A DNA stretch of 64,000 nt from the NCBI RefSeq assembly GCF_019216885.1, contig NZ_JAAQRC020000001.1:682001-746000 (forward strand), given 5' to 3'. Of the stretch, positions 54,993-63,619 are shown one piece after another. Both the position numbers and the translations under genes were made by a program. Position 1 is the stretch's first letter; each line of letters starts with the position of its first letter. The notes below the pieces were generated by a model, which was not told where the DNA came from, did not search any database, and saw only the letters and a program-made list of their open reading frames with translations. The stretch comes from Methylobacterium sp. SyP6R (GTDB lineage: Bacteria > Pseudomonadota > Alphaproteobacteria > Rhizobiales > Beijerinckiaceae).

Positions 54993-55134
54993 ACCTCATC
55001 CTGAGGTGTTGGCGATCGAAGATCGCATTCGACCGCAGGGAGCCTCGAGGGAGGGCTCCAGATGCCGCTGCGATCCCTGGAGCCCTCCTTCGAGGTCAGT
55101 CCATCTCTGATGGACTGACACCTCAGGATGAGGT
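54993..55134. repeat. Dispersed palindromic repeat family 1, copy E, inside the operon
   Basis: Full copy with acctcatcctgaggt and acctcaggatgaggt ends and an inner stem (agcctcgagggagggctcc / ggagccctccttcgaggt). It lies in the 253-bp gap between the AAA+ gene and the DUF5682-like gene. All other gaps in the operon are at most 46 bp. Confidence 0.85.
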
Positions 55135-55197
55135 CGTGGGTGGGAGAGATAGGCGAGGCCGCCGGCTCGACGGATATCGATCGGATAGCCTGCGGGA

Positions 55198-56304
55198 TCA
55201 CGCGCTGGCGCGGGCGGCCTTGTAAAAATCCTTCCAGCCCTCGCGCTCCTTGACCACGGTCTCGAGATATTCGCGCCAGACGATCGCGTCCTGGACCGGG
55301 TCCTTCACCACCGCGCCGGAGATGCCGGAGACGAGGTCGTGCGCCGAGAGGCGACCGTCGCCGAAATGCGCGGCGAGCGCCAGCCCGCTGCCGACGACGC
55401 TGATGGCTTCCGCGGTCGAGAGCGTGCCGGAGGGCTGCTTGACCTTGCTCTTGCCGTCCACCGTCACGCCCTCGCGCAACTCTCGAAAGATCGTGACGAC
55501 GCGGCGGATCTGGTCGGCGCCCGGCGGCTCGGCCGGGATCTCGAAGGCGCGCCCGAGCGACGCCACCCGGGTCTCGACGATGGCGATCTCCGCCTCGATC
55601 GTCGCCGGGGGCGGTAGCACCACGGTGTTGAAGCGGCGCTTCAGCGCGCTCGACAATTCGTTGACGCCGCGGTCGCGGTTGTTCGCCGTCGCGATGAGGT
55701 TGAAGCCCTTCTGCGCCGGCACCTCCTCGTTCAGCTCGGGGATCGGCAAGGTTTTTTCCGACAGGATGGTGATGAAGCTGTCCTGCGTCTCCGACGGGAT
55801 GCGGGTCAGCTCCTCGACCCGGGCGATCCGGCCCTCGTTCATCGCCCGCATGATCGGCGAGCCGACCACCGCCTCGCGGCTCGGCCCCTTGGCGAGCAGC
55901 AGCGCGTAGTTCCAGCCGTAGCGGATCGCCTCCTCGCTGGTGCCGGCGGTGCCCTGGACGATCAGCCGCGAGGTGCCGCAGATGGCAGCCGCCAGGTGCT
56001 CGCTGACCCAGCTCTTGGCCGTGCCGGGCACGCCGAGGAGCAGCAGCGCCCGGTCGGTGGCGAGCGTCGCCACCGCCACCTCCATCAGGCGCCGGTCGCC
56101 GATGTATTTCGGCGTGACCGCGAAGCCGGAGGCGAGCTTGCCGCCGAGCAGGTAGGTGACGACCGCTTGCGGCGACATCTGCCAGTTCGGCGGGCGCGGC
56201 CGGTCGTCGGCCTGCCGCAGGGCGGCGATCTCCTCGGCGAAGGCGTCCTCGGCGGCCTGGCGAAGCTGGGAGGCTTGGCGAAGCTGGGCAGCTTTGGTCG
56301 TCAT
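55198..56304 (-). CDS. MoxR-type AAA+ ATPase
   Basis: 368 residues. Walker A is GVPGTAKSW (91-99). The segment after it, MNEGRIARVEELTRIPSETQDSFITILSEKTLPIPELNE, is the Walker B/pore region of MoxR ATPases; the usual Asp-Glu is a Val-Glu-Glu here. NLIATANNRDRGVNELSSALKRRF holds sensor 1 and the arginine finger. The ring should use ATP to remodel a target, with the vWA protein as adaptor. The N-terminus contains a short duplication (LRQASQLRQA). Middle gene of the five-gene operon. Confidence 0.9.
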   Translation of the reverse strand: MTTKAAQLRQASQLRQAAEDAFAEEIAALRQADDRPRPPNWQMSPQAVVTYLLGGKLASGFAVTPKYIGDRRLMEVAVATLATDRALLLLGVPGTAKSWVSEHLAAAICGTSRLIVQGTAGTSEEAIRYGWNYALLLAKGPSREAVVGSPIMRAMNEGRIARVEELTRIPSETQDSFITILSEKTLPIPELNEEVPAQKGFNLIATANNRDRGVNELSSALKRRFNTVVLPPPATIEAEIAIVETRVASLGRAFEIPAEPPGADQIRRVVTIFRELREGVTVDGKSKVKQPSGTLSTAEAISVVGSGLALAAHFGDGRLSAHDLVSGISGAVVKDPVQDAIVWREYLETVVKEREGWKDFYKAARASA

Positions 56305-56326
56305 CCTGGGGCTGTCTCCCTGCGTG

Positions 56327-57883
56327 TCACTGTTGGAATTCGCGCCGGATCGCGACGCGCACATCCAGCGTCTCGGTCAGGCTGGCGACCTGCTGGCGCA
56401 GGCGGTCGTGCCCCTCGTCCTCCGGCAGCCGCGCGGCGAGGGCGCCGGCCGTCGCCGCGATGTCCTCGCCCGGCCACAGCCGCTCGCCGAGGCGGGCGAT
56501 CACGTAAGGCTTGGCGAGGTCGCGCCGCAGGGCCTCGGAGCCGCGGAGGACGAAGGCGAGCCAGTCGATCAAGGCGGCGCTGAACCGCTCGGAGAAGGCG
56601 TCCGGGCCCTTCCCCAGCATCGCCAGCACCACCTCGATCTTGCGGGCGCGGATCAGCTCGGTCACCCGCGCCTCCCATTCGGGGGCAGGCAGCATGTCGA
56701 GGGCCTGCACCCACCGGGCGAGGAGTTCGTTGGTGCGCCGGATGCCGGAGAGCTTGCCCTCGTAGGCCTCCGCCAGGAGGTCGGCGAAGTCCGTCGTCCA
56801 GGTAGGATCGCCCTCGCGCGCCACCGCCGAGAACAGCCCCTGGACGATCGGATCGGCCCATTCGCTGCGCAGGGCCAGTTCGAGCCAGCGCCGCGGTGGA
56901 TGGCTCGCGAAGGCGTGGAGCGGCGCGCGCGCCAGGATGTCCCGCAGCAGGCCCGCCCGTGTGCCGCCGCCGCGCTGCTCCCAGGGGTTGGGCGTGACGC
57001 CGTCGCGGGCGAGCGTGGGGGATTCCGTCGGCAGGGTGACCACCAGCTCGTGCGTCGCGCTCCGAAGAAGGCGGGTCTTGCTCTCGATGACGAGCGCGGC
57101 GGTCGCCCGCACCGCCATGCGCGAGGCGTAGAGCGAGCGGGGTAGCCGCGGCAGCAGACGCTGCGCGGCCTCGCGCACGCCCCCGGCCCGGTCGTCGAGG
57201 CAGGTTTCGAGGAACGGCGCGTCGTCCGGGGAAAGCCCGGTCCATAGGGCGCCGACCAGGGCCTCGCGGGCATCGGCCTTCTCCTTGCGGAAGACCGCCT
57301 CCAAGGCCGTCCGCGCTCCTTCCGGATCGCGGGCGCGAAAGCCCAAGAAGGCGGCGCGGCGTTCCGCGAGTCTGCCCTCGGTCCAGTCGGCCGGCGCTTC
57401 GGCCGCCGGACCATCCCGATTCTCGCCGCAGGCTTCCGCGAGCCAGGCGAGTTCGTGGCCGACGACGGCGCCGGCCGTCTCCGGCAGGTTGCCCGCCTGG
57501 AGCATCAGGGCCTGGTGCAGCCAGGCGGGCGGGCGCACCTGCGCGGCCGCCGCGAGGTCGAACCACTCGCGCAGGCGCTCACGCGCGGCGTGGCCGCCGG
57601 TAAGGAGAGCGTAAAGGCGTATCGCGGCGGCCGGTGGGCATTCGGGACCGGCCGTCTCGCGGGTTTCCACCGGCTCCATCGCCTCGGGCGCGAGGTCGAG
57701 CCCGGCGAGATGGTGGATGCCGTGGAGCGCCAGCCGCGCCAGCAGGGCGTTGCCGGAATCGGGTTCCGTCACCAGCTCCGCCAGGGAACCGGGCAGGCCA
57801 GGCGGCGCGCGCTCGGCGCCGAGGAGGGCGGCGGCCAGGATCGGCTCCCAGCCGTCCGCGACGAGGTCGGTCGTGTCGGTCAT
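56327..57883 (-). CDS. DUF5691-like helical protein
   Basis: 518 residues with no signal peptide and no membrane helix. The sequence is nearly all alpha-helical, with HEAT/ARM-like Leu/Ala periodicity (EGARTALEAVFRKEKADAREALVGALWTGL, AAQRLLPRLPRSLYASRMAVRATAAL). The first lines (LVADGWEPILAAALLGAERAPPGLPG) and NPWEQRGGGTRAGLLRDILARAPL fit DUF5691. It lies between the SWIM and AAA+ genes (46- and 22-bp gaps) and is probably a scaffold that links the zinc-finger protein to the ATPase. Confidence 0.75.
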   Translation of the reverse strand: MTDTTDLVADGWEPILAAALLGAERAPPGLPGSLAELVTEPDSGNALLARLALHGIHHLAGLDLAPEAMEPVETRETAGPECPPAAAIRLYALLTGGHAARERLREWFDLAAAAQVRPPAWLHQALMLQAGNLPETAGAVVGHELAWLAEACGENRDGPAAEAPADWTEGRLAERRAAFLGFRARDPEGARTALEAVFRKEKADAREALVGALWTGLSPDDAPFLETCLDDRAGGVREAAQRLLPRLPRSLYASRMAVRATAALVIESKTRLLRSATHELVVTLPTESPTLARDGVTPNPWEQRGGGTRAGLLRDILARAPLHAFASHPPRRWLELALRSEWADPIVQGLFSAVAREGDPTWTTDFADLLAEAYEGKLSGIRRTNELLARWVQALDMLPAPEWEARVTELIRARKIEVVLAMLGKGPDAFSERFSAALIDWLAFVLRGSEALRRDLAKPYVIARLGERLWPGEDIAATAGALAARLPEDEGHDRLRQQVASLTETLDVRVAIRREFQQ

Positions 57884-57929
57884 GGTCGGGCCGCCCGTCT
57901 CACGCCACTTCGCCTCACGCCACTTGGCC

Positions 57930-59300
57930 TCAGGCCACTTGCAGCAGCACGGCCTGCGAGGCCTGCGCGGGCATCGCGTAGAGGCGGCCTCCGGTGGCGA
58001 GCGCCAGCGGGCTCAGGCCGTGGCCGTCATGCAGGCCGAACAGGTCGACCGGGCGCCCGCCCGCGACCGCGAGCAGGCTCGGCAGGCGCGGATCGGCCCG
58101 CAGGGGCAGGCAGCCGGTTGCGTCTCCGGCCGCGAAGGCGACCGCACCGCCCGAAGCCGGCAGCCGGCCGAGCCGCACTCCGGCGAGCCGTGCCGGCCAG
58201 CGTTCGATCCAGGGCGCGCGGGCCAGCACCTCCGCGAAGGCGTCCCGTGCCGCCGCGACGCTGCCGCCGCCGGGCAGGCCGGGCGCCGCCGCCGGGCCGG
58301 CGCGGCCGTCGCGAAACACCGCGCGCAGGGGCGGGTCGCCGGGCTGGAAGGCGAGGCTCCCTGAAAAATCCTGGCCGGCGGCGGGGGCCGGGGGCAGGGG
58401 CGAGCCGGCGGTGCCGTAATCGAGCACCTGCGCCACGGCGCCGGTGCGGCGGCCGACGAGCCAGACCGAGCGGGCGGTGAGCCGGTCCTCCTCCTCGATC
58501 GCGTGGGCCAGCACCGCCCAGTCGTCGGCCTGGTCGGAACGGGCCGCCATCTCCTCGGCGGTGACGGGGTAGCCCAAAGCCGCCCGCAACCCCGCCGCCT
58601 GGTCCGGCGTAAGCGCATCGAGCCGGCGCGCGGCGCGCACCAGGAGGGCGATGCGCCCCAGCGCCAGGCCCAGGGCCGCCTCCGGCCGGGCCGCGCCGGC
58701 TTGCGGCGCCGCCGCGACCAGCCCCGGCAGGGCGCGCACCCGGCGGGCGAGGCCGGGGGCCTGGCCGTCGACGAGGCGCCCGGCCATGCGGTCCCAGAAG
58801 GCGTAGGGCTCGGCGCGGGCAGCGGCCAGGCCGCGGCGCATCAGGTCGCGCAGCCAGAGATCCAGTTCGTCGAGGGCACCCGCGACCTTCTCCTCGCGGG
58901 CCTGGCGGCGCCGGACTTGCGCCTTCTCGTCGACGGGCTTGGCCGGCTCGCTCGCGCGGGTTTCGGCCGCGGCGGCGCGGCTCTCGCGGCCCTTGATCCA
59001 GGCCGCGACCCAGTCCGGCGGCTCGGCTTCCCCGAGGGGCCCGGCGGCATCGACCAGCATCAGGCCGAGGCCGTGCTTGCAGGGGAACTTCCGGCTCGGG
59101 CAGGTGCATTTCGAGGTCGGCCCGGCGAGGTCCGCGACGGTGCGGTAGGGGCTGGCGCCGCTGCCTTTGATCTCGCCCCAGATCACCGATCCGGCCCGGC
59201 CGAGGCCGCTCCATTTCGCGGGCTTGGCCTGGTCCTGCCCGGCCTTGCGGCTCGCGGGATCGGGAGCGAGGTCGAGGATCTGCGCAGTCGTCAGGCTCAT
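57930..59300 (-). CDS. SWIM zinc-finger protein, first gene of the MoxR-vWA operon
   Basis: 456 residues. A SWIM motif is seen at 65-76: CTCPSRKFPCKH (C-x-C-x6-C-x-H), which binds one zinc and in other proteins contacts DNA or protein. The N-terminal stretch (LTTAQILDLAPDPASRKAG, GLGRAGSVIWGEIKGSGASPYRT) is the usual lead-in of SWIM proteins of this cluster. The rest is Ala/Arg-rich and helical, with a Gly-rich beta segment near the C-terminus. It is the promoter-proximal gene of the operon and could be the sensor or target-recognition part. Confidence 0.82.
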   Translation of the reverse strand: MSLTTAQILDLAPDPASRKAGQDQAKPAKWSGLGRAGSVIWGEIKGSGASPYRTVADLAGPTSKCTCPSRKFPCKHGLGLMLVDAAGPLGEAEPPDWVAAWIKGRESRAAAAETRASEPAKPVDEKAQVRRRQAREEKVAGALDELDLWLRDLMRRGLAAARAEPYAFWDRMAGRLVDGQAPGLARRVRALPGLVAAAPQAGAARPEAALGLALGRIALLVRAARRLDALTPDQAAGLRAALGYPVTAEEMAARSDQADDWAVLAHAIEEEDRLTARSVWLVGRRTGAVAQVLDYGTAGSPLPPAPAAGQDFSGSLAFQPGDPPLRAVFRDGRAGPAAAPGLPGGGSVAAARDAFAEVLARAPWIERWPARLAGVRLGRLPASGGAVAFAAGDATGCLPLRADPRLPSLLAVAGGRPVDLFGLHDGHGLSPLALATGGRLYAMPAQASQAVLLQVA

Positions 59301-59844
59301 GCGGCGGTCGGCTGTCTGTCCATGCACCATGTCTGGCGTGCGGCGCAGTCTGCACGAAACGATGTCGCAGGCAAGCGCGACCTGCCGCGCAAGATCAGAG
59401 GTCGATGCACTTTAAATCAATTCCAAGGGTGATCTTGTGGTCCGGATGCCCAGCCGTTTGCCGGCTCGGCTGCATGGATCGTGAGCCGGCGATCGTCTTG
59501 CGCACGTCTCATGACGACGCTCCGTCGTGGCGTCGTCGTCATTGCGTCGCCATGCGGTCGCAGGGCCGCGCGCCGACCGCCGCAGCCTCGCCCCTTCGGC
59601 TCCGCGCGTCCGAAGCACCCGGGTGAGCCGACCCCGCGGACGGGTGGCCCTTGGGAGGAGTGGCAGCGAGTTCCTTGGGCCGAATGCCTGTGACACCCGG
59701 CGCGGCCCGGTCGGAGCGGAAGGAATGTCGTCCGCGGCCATTGCCGTGCCCTCCGTCCGTCCCACCTGTCGTCACATGGCGCCGTCGTCGGGCGCGTCCT
59801 CCGGACGCCTCCCGGCACGGCCTCCTCCGTCAAGGGAGAGACAG
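59301..59844. other. Divergent region between the SWIM operon and a CsbD-like gene
   Basis: 544 bp with no gene. A slightly AT-richer stretch near 59400-59430 (actttaaatcaattcc) may hold the promoter of the SWIM operon. I searched for a GGAAC-type promoter ahead of the CsbD-like gene and found none. Short open frames here are Arg/Pro-rich and look like chance frames. Confidence 0.4.
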
Positions 59845-60189
59845 ATGGTCGACACCGATCGCATCACCGGCGCGGCGCGCGAGCTCGGCGGCAAGGCGCA
59901 GGCCGCCCTCGGGGACCTGGCGGGCGACCGCCGCGCGCAGGTCGAGGGCCGGTTCCGCGAGGCGCAAGGCCAGGCCGAGAACCTGGCCGGCCAGGCCCGC
60001 GCCGGCCTGCGGGACGCCGCCGATACCGCCATCGACTATGCCGAGGACGCCTACGAGCGCGGGCGCCACGCGGCGCGGCACGGCGCCCGCACGGTGACCC
60101 ACGCCGTCGAGGAGACCCCGCTCGTCGCCCTGCTGCTCGCCGGGGCCGTGGGCTACGGCCTCGCGCTCCTGGTGCACGGACGCCGTTAG
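59845..60189 (+). CDS. CsbD-like stress protein with C-terminal membrane helix
   Basis: 114 residues, a paralogue of the protein at 43242-43613. The CsbD-type start MVDTDRITGAARELGGKAQAALGDLAG is followed by QVEGRFREAQGQAENLAGQ repeats of amphipathic helix and a single membrane helix (PLVALLLAGAVGYGLALLV). AAGGGAG before the ATG is a good ribosome site. A family 3 repeat begins right at the stop. A role in envelope stress is likely, but the molecular function is unknown. Confidence 0.76.
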   Translation: MVDTDRITGAARELGGKAQAALGDLAGDRRAQVEGRFREAQGQAENLAGQARAGLRDAADTAIDYAEDAYERGRHAARHGARTVTHAVEETPLVALLLAGAVGYGLALLVHGRR

Positions 60190-60390
60190 AGCATTTTCCG
60201 ACGAAGCGGATGCCGGTTCGTCGGAAAATGCGGTGTGATCGAAGGCCTGAGCAGATTTCGCAAAAGTGGCTGCCGGGTTTGCTGAAAAATCTGCGATAAA
60301 ACAAGGAGCTAAGCGGACGAAGCGTTGGCCTGCCAACGCAAGTCCGCTCAGAGAGCTTCGCGATTGCAACGCGATCGTGAAGCTCTCTGG
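60188..60390 (+). repeat. Dispersed repeat family 3, copy b
   Basis: Contains gagcattttccgacgaagcg, cggttcgtcggaaaatgc (pairing with the first as an inverted repeat), a central part with gcagatttcgc, and gagcttcgcgattgcaacgc. The ends match 39178-39271 in reverse orientation. It starts at the stop of the CsbD-like gene and could serve as its terminator. Confidence 0.7.
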
Positions 60391-60401
60391 GCGCGGGTCG
60401 A

Positions 60402-60776
60402 TCACCGCGCCGCGGGAAGCGGCGGCAACGGCGGCGGCTGGCGCGGCAGGCCGCCGTCGCCGAGTTGCAGGCAGGTCAGCAGGGCGACGTAGGACGGCGC
60501 CCCGCCGATCGCGTTCATCGCGCGGCAGTTCCGCCGGTCCGCGATCGGAAACCGCGTCCATCCGCGCCGCAGGGTCCGCCGCGCCGCGCGCTCGTCGGAC
60601 AGGCAGCCGCGATAGCTCGCGGGGCCGACATGGGCTCCGGATCGGGCCCCGGAGCCGCGCTCCAGCCCGCAGGCCCCGCGCGGCGTGAAGGTGGGAAATT
60701 CGGCCCCGTGCGCCGAAGCGGGCCCGCACAGGGCCAGCCCGATCAGAACGGGAAGCACTCTCCACGCCACGCTCAC
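60402..60776 (-). CDS. Small secreted cysteine-containing protein
   Basis: 124 residues: a signal peptide (VAWRVLPVLIGLALCGPASAHG) and a mature part with Cys in GACGLERG, YRGCLSDERAARRTLRRGW, DRRNCRAMN and LLTCLQLGD, an even number that may form two disulfides. The block DRRNCRAMNAIGGAPSYVALLTCLQ recurs in small exported proteins of methylobacteria and bradyrhizobia, as far as I recall, but no function is known. A GTG start is used so that the signal peptide begins correctly. Confidence 0.65.
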   Translation of the reverse strand: MSVAWRVLPVLIGLALCGPASAHGAEFPTFTPRGACGLERGSGARSGAHVGPASYRGCLSDERAARRTLRRGWTRFPIADRRNCRAMNAIGGAPSYVALLTCLQLGDGGLPRQPPPLPPLPAAR

Positions 60777-60880
60777 GGCGAACTCCTGATGACCGGTTCC
60801 GGACGGGGAGGGCCCGGGACGGACGGGCCGCCCCGGGTTCTCATGGCGGTTCGACGCTCCGACGGGATGCCGCAAAAGGC

Positions 60881-61714
60881 TTACTTGGTCGCCTTGCCCT
60901 CCGAGGCCGTGGCCGGGTGCTGGCTGGCGGGCTTGGCGGTGCTGCCCGTCACGCTGGCCTTCTGCGGCATGCCGATCGCGTCGATCACGTCGAAGCGCAT
61001 CCCGTCCTCGGCGGTCTTCAGCACCGCGTTCGCCTCGTAGTACTTGCCCTGGTTGATCAGCGTGGCCGCCTGGCTCACGTCGGTGGTGGTCTTGTCGAGG
61101 GGCAGCACCGCCATGACGAAGTTCACGTCGACATGGGCGAGCCGCAGCTTCTCGATGGCGCCCTTCTGGTCGCCCTTGGCGAGGCTCTTGTTCGCCTCGG
61201 TCACGGCCGAGGCCTTCTCGGGCGTCGCGATGAAATCTTCGCCGAGCGTCATCTGAGCGTCGACTGGCACCCAGGCGACCTTGTCCTTGGAGACCGGCGT
61301 CGCATCGGCGGTCTTGGCATCGGCGGTCTTGGCATCAGAGGCCTTGGCATCCGCCGTCTTGTCGGCCTTCGCCGCCTTGGCCGCCGCGAGGTCGGCCGGC
61401 GTCTTCAGCTCGGACTCGGCCTTGAGGAACACGGCATCGTCGGTCTTGGCCTTGGTGAGGGCGGACTGCGCCTTGGCGATCAGGCTCTTGGCCTGGGACG
61501 GGTCGGCGTCGAAGATGGCGATGCGGGCCAGATGCATGTCGCGGAACGCCTGGGCCCCGTCCTTCGAGAGCTTGCCGACATCCTGGTCGACCGCCCGCTG
61601 GGCGGCGCTCTCCTGCGTCACCACCGGCTTGGTCGCCTGCTCGGTCGCATAGGCGGCGCCGCCGAGGACGGTGGTGGCGACGAGGGCGACGGCGAGAGAT
61701 TTCCGGTAGAACAT
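60881..61714 (-). CDS. YfdX family protein
   Basis: 277 residues with a signal peptide (MFYRKSLAVALVATTVLGGAAYA). The helical repeats QDVGKLSKDGAQAFRDMHLARIAIFDADPSQAKSLIAKAQ and LRLAHVDVNFVMAVLPLDKTTTDVSQAATLINQGKYYEANAVLKTAEDGMRFD match YfdX, a periplasmic chaperone-like protein induced by acid and other stress in enterobacteria. Between them is a low-complexity Ala/Asp/Lys stretch with near-perfect DAKTA repeats. AGGAGG before the ATG supports the start. Confidence 0.85.
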   Translation of the reverse strand: MFYRKSLAVALVATTVLGGAAYATEQATKPVVTQESAAQRAVDQDVGKLSKDGAQAFRDMHLARIAIFDADPSQAKSLIAKAQSALTKAKTDDAVFLKAESELKTPADLAAAKAAKADKTADAKASDAKTADAKTADATPVSKDKVAWVPVDAQMTLGEDFIATPEKASAVTEANKSLAKGDQKGAIEKLRLAHVDVNFVMAVLPLDKTTTDVSQAATLINQGKYYEANAVLKTAEDGMRFDVIDAIGMPQKASVTGSTAKPASQHPATASEGKATK

Positions 61715-62095
61715 GACTATGCCTCCTCTTGAAATCGATGCCGGTGTTCCTTGCGGCATCAGCGCGTTCGCTACATTCTGATAATACACGGATGCAGGAC
61801 GGGTTGCCGGTCTATTTCATTAAAAGCTCGTAACGCAGAGGAAAGGCATCGAACACGAAACGCGCGGACCGGCTGTCGGCAAGCGCCGCGGGCCGGGTCG
61901 AGGAGGCGCCCGCCCGGCCGCGTGAGGCGATGCTCACCGGGACCTTTCCGCCGGTCCATCGAATCGTGCGGGTCGCATCAACGCGTCGCTCATCCTGATC
62001 GATGAATGATCCGGCCGCCTCAAGTCCGATTAAGACTTGCACCGCTCGTCCCATCGTAGCCTTCGCCGAGATCACAGCAGCGCAGGTCGCAGACG
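61715..62095. other. Divergent region between yfdX-like and HAD-UbiA genes
   Basis: 381 bp. The half near 61770-61830 is AT-richer and may hold the promoter of the YfdX gene. No palindrome, riboswitch or small gene was recognised. Confidence 0.4.
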
Positions 62096-63619
62096 ATGTC
62101 CCTGGCAAGTCCATTCCTGGCCGCTCCGCTCCCGCGCGAGCGCGACAGCGCGAACGCCATCCCCGGGCGTGACGAGGGCCCGCTGGTGCCCCTCGTCGTC
62201 GACCTCGACGGCACGCTCCTGCGCACCGACCTGCTGCTCGAGGGCGTCGTGGCGATCCTGCGCCGCAACGTCCTGATGCTGTTTGCGATGCTGGCCTGGC
62301 TGCCGCGCGGCCGGGCCACTTTCAAGCGCCGGGTCGCCGAGCACGCCGCCCTCGACTTCGCCACCCTGCCGGCGAACGAGGAGTTGCTCGCCTATATCGA
62401 GCTCCAGAAGACCCTCGGGCGCGAGATCGTGCTCGCGACCGCGGCCGACGAGCTGATGGCCCGCGGGATCGTCGAGCGCTTCCCGCTCTTCGACCGCGCG
62501 GTGTCGAGCGACGGGCTCGTCAACCTGAAGGGCGAGGTCAAGGCGAAGCGCCTCGCCGCCCTGTTCCCGCGCGGCTTCGACTATGCGGGCAACGCCGCGG
62601 TCGACCTGCCGATCTGGGCCCTCGCGCAGCGGGTGATCCTGGTCGAGACCCCGGCGAGCGTCGCCCGTGCCGCCCGGGCCGGCGGCCGCCCGTCCGAGGA
62701 ATTCGCCGCCGCCCCGCGCCTGCGTGCCCTCGCCAAGGGCTTGCGGCTGCACCAATGGGCCAAGAACGGCCTCGTCTTCGTGCCGATGATGCTCGGCGGC
62801 CTCGCCGGCAGCGCCGGGGCCTGGGCCGAGGCGTTCCTCGCCTTCGTGGCGCTCGGTCTCGTCGCGTCGGCGAGCTACCTCCTCAACGATCTCTGGGACC
62901 TGCCGCACGACCGGGCGCACTGGTCGAAGCGCCACCGGCCGCTCGCGAGCGGGCGGCTGCCCCTGGCGACCGGCCTCGCCGCGACCGTCGGTGGCCTCGG
63001 CCTCGGCCTCGCCCTCGCCGCCGCCGGGGGACCGGCCCTGTTCGCCGCCATCGCGGCCTACCTCGCCGTGACGCTGGCCTATTCGTTCTCGCTGAAGCGC
63101 GTGCCGATGCTCGACGCGCTGGTCCTCGGCAGCCTGTTCACCCTGCGGCTCGTCATCGGCGTCGCGGCGGTGGGCGTGGCCTGGTCGCCCTGGCTCCTCA
63201 CCTTCTCGATGTTCCTGTTCACCTCGCTCTCCTTCGCCAAGCGCCACACCGAGCTGCGCGGGGCGGTCAGGCGCGGGCGCACCGGCCAGCTCTCGGGCCG
63301 CGGCTACCGCCCGGCCGACGAGCCGGTGGTGCTCGCCTTCGGGGTCGCGGCGGGGCTCGCCAGCATCGTGATCTTCATCCTCTACCTCGCCAACGAGGCG
63401 TTCCGGCACGCGGTCCTGTCGGCGCCGCTGGCACTCTGGATCTTCCCGATGGTGCTGGTGCTGTTCATGGGCCGGATCTGGCTGCTCGCCGGCCGCGACG
63501 AGCTCAACGACGATCCCGTCGCCTTCGCGGTCAAGGATCGGCCGTCCCTGGGCCTCGCCGGCATCGCCGCCCTGTCCTTCGCGGTCGCGGCCTTCGGCCT
63601 GCCCGGTTGGGGGTGGTGA
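62096..63619 (+). CDS. HAD-hydrolase fused to a UbiA-type prenyltransferase
   Basis: 507 residues. The N-terminal 190 form a HAD phosphatase domain (VVDLDGTLLRTDLL motif I; LATAADELMARG motif II; KGEVKAKRL motif III; FDYAGNAAVDLPIW motif IV). From about 215 on it is UbiA-like: LHQWAKNGLVFVPMML, NDLWDLPHDRAHWSKRHRPLASG (Asp-rich site) and seven to eight hydrophobic segments; the second Asp-rich loop is changed (SFAKRHTELRG). Such fusions resemble decaprenyl-phosphate ribosyltransferases. It overlaps the GtrA-like gene by one base, so both probably handle a lipid-linked sugar. Confidence 0.88.
   Translation: MSLASPFLAAPLPRERDSANAIPGRDEGPLVPLVVDLDGTLLRTDLLLEGVVAILRRNVLMLFAMLAWLPRGRATFKRRVAEHAALDFATLPANEELLAYIELQKTLGREIVLATAADELMARGIVERFPLFDRAVSSDGLVNLKGEVKAKRLAALFPRGFDYAGNAAVDLPIWALAQRVILVETPASVARAARAGGRPSEEFAAAPRLRALAKGLRLHQWAKNGLVFVPMMLGGLAGSAGAWAEAFLAFVALGLVASASYLLNDLWDLPHDRAHWSKRHRPLASGRLPLATGLAATVGGLGLGLALAAAGGPALFAAIAAYLAVTLAYSFSLKRVPMLDALVLGSLFTLRLVIGVAAVGVAWSPWLLTFSMFLFTSLSFAKRHTELRGAVRRGRTGQLSGRGYRPADEPVVLAFGVAAGLASIVIFILYLANEAFRHAVLSAPLALWIFPMVLVLFMGRIWLLAGRDELNDDPVAFAVKDRPSLGLAGIAALSFAVAAFGLPGWGW

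Noticed and set aside
59530..59840. Possible EcfG-type promoter for the CsbD-like gene at 59845
   Set aside because: No GGAAC with a suitably spaced GTT was found on the plus strand.
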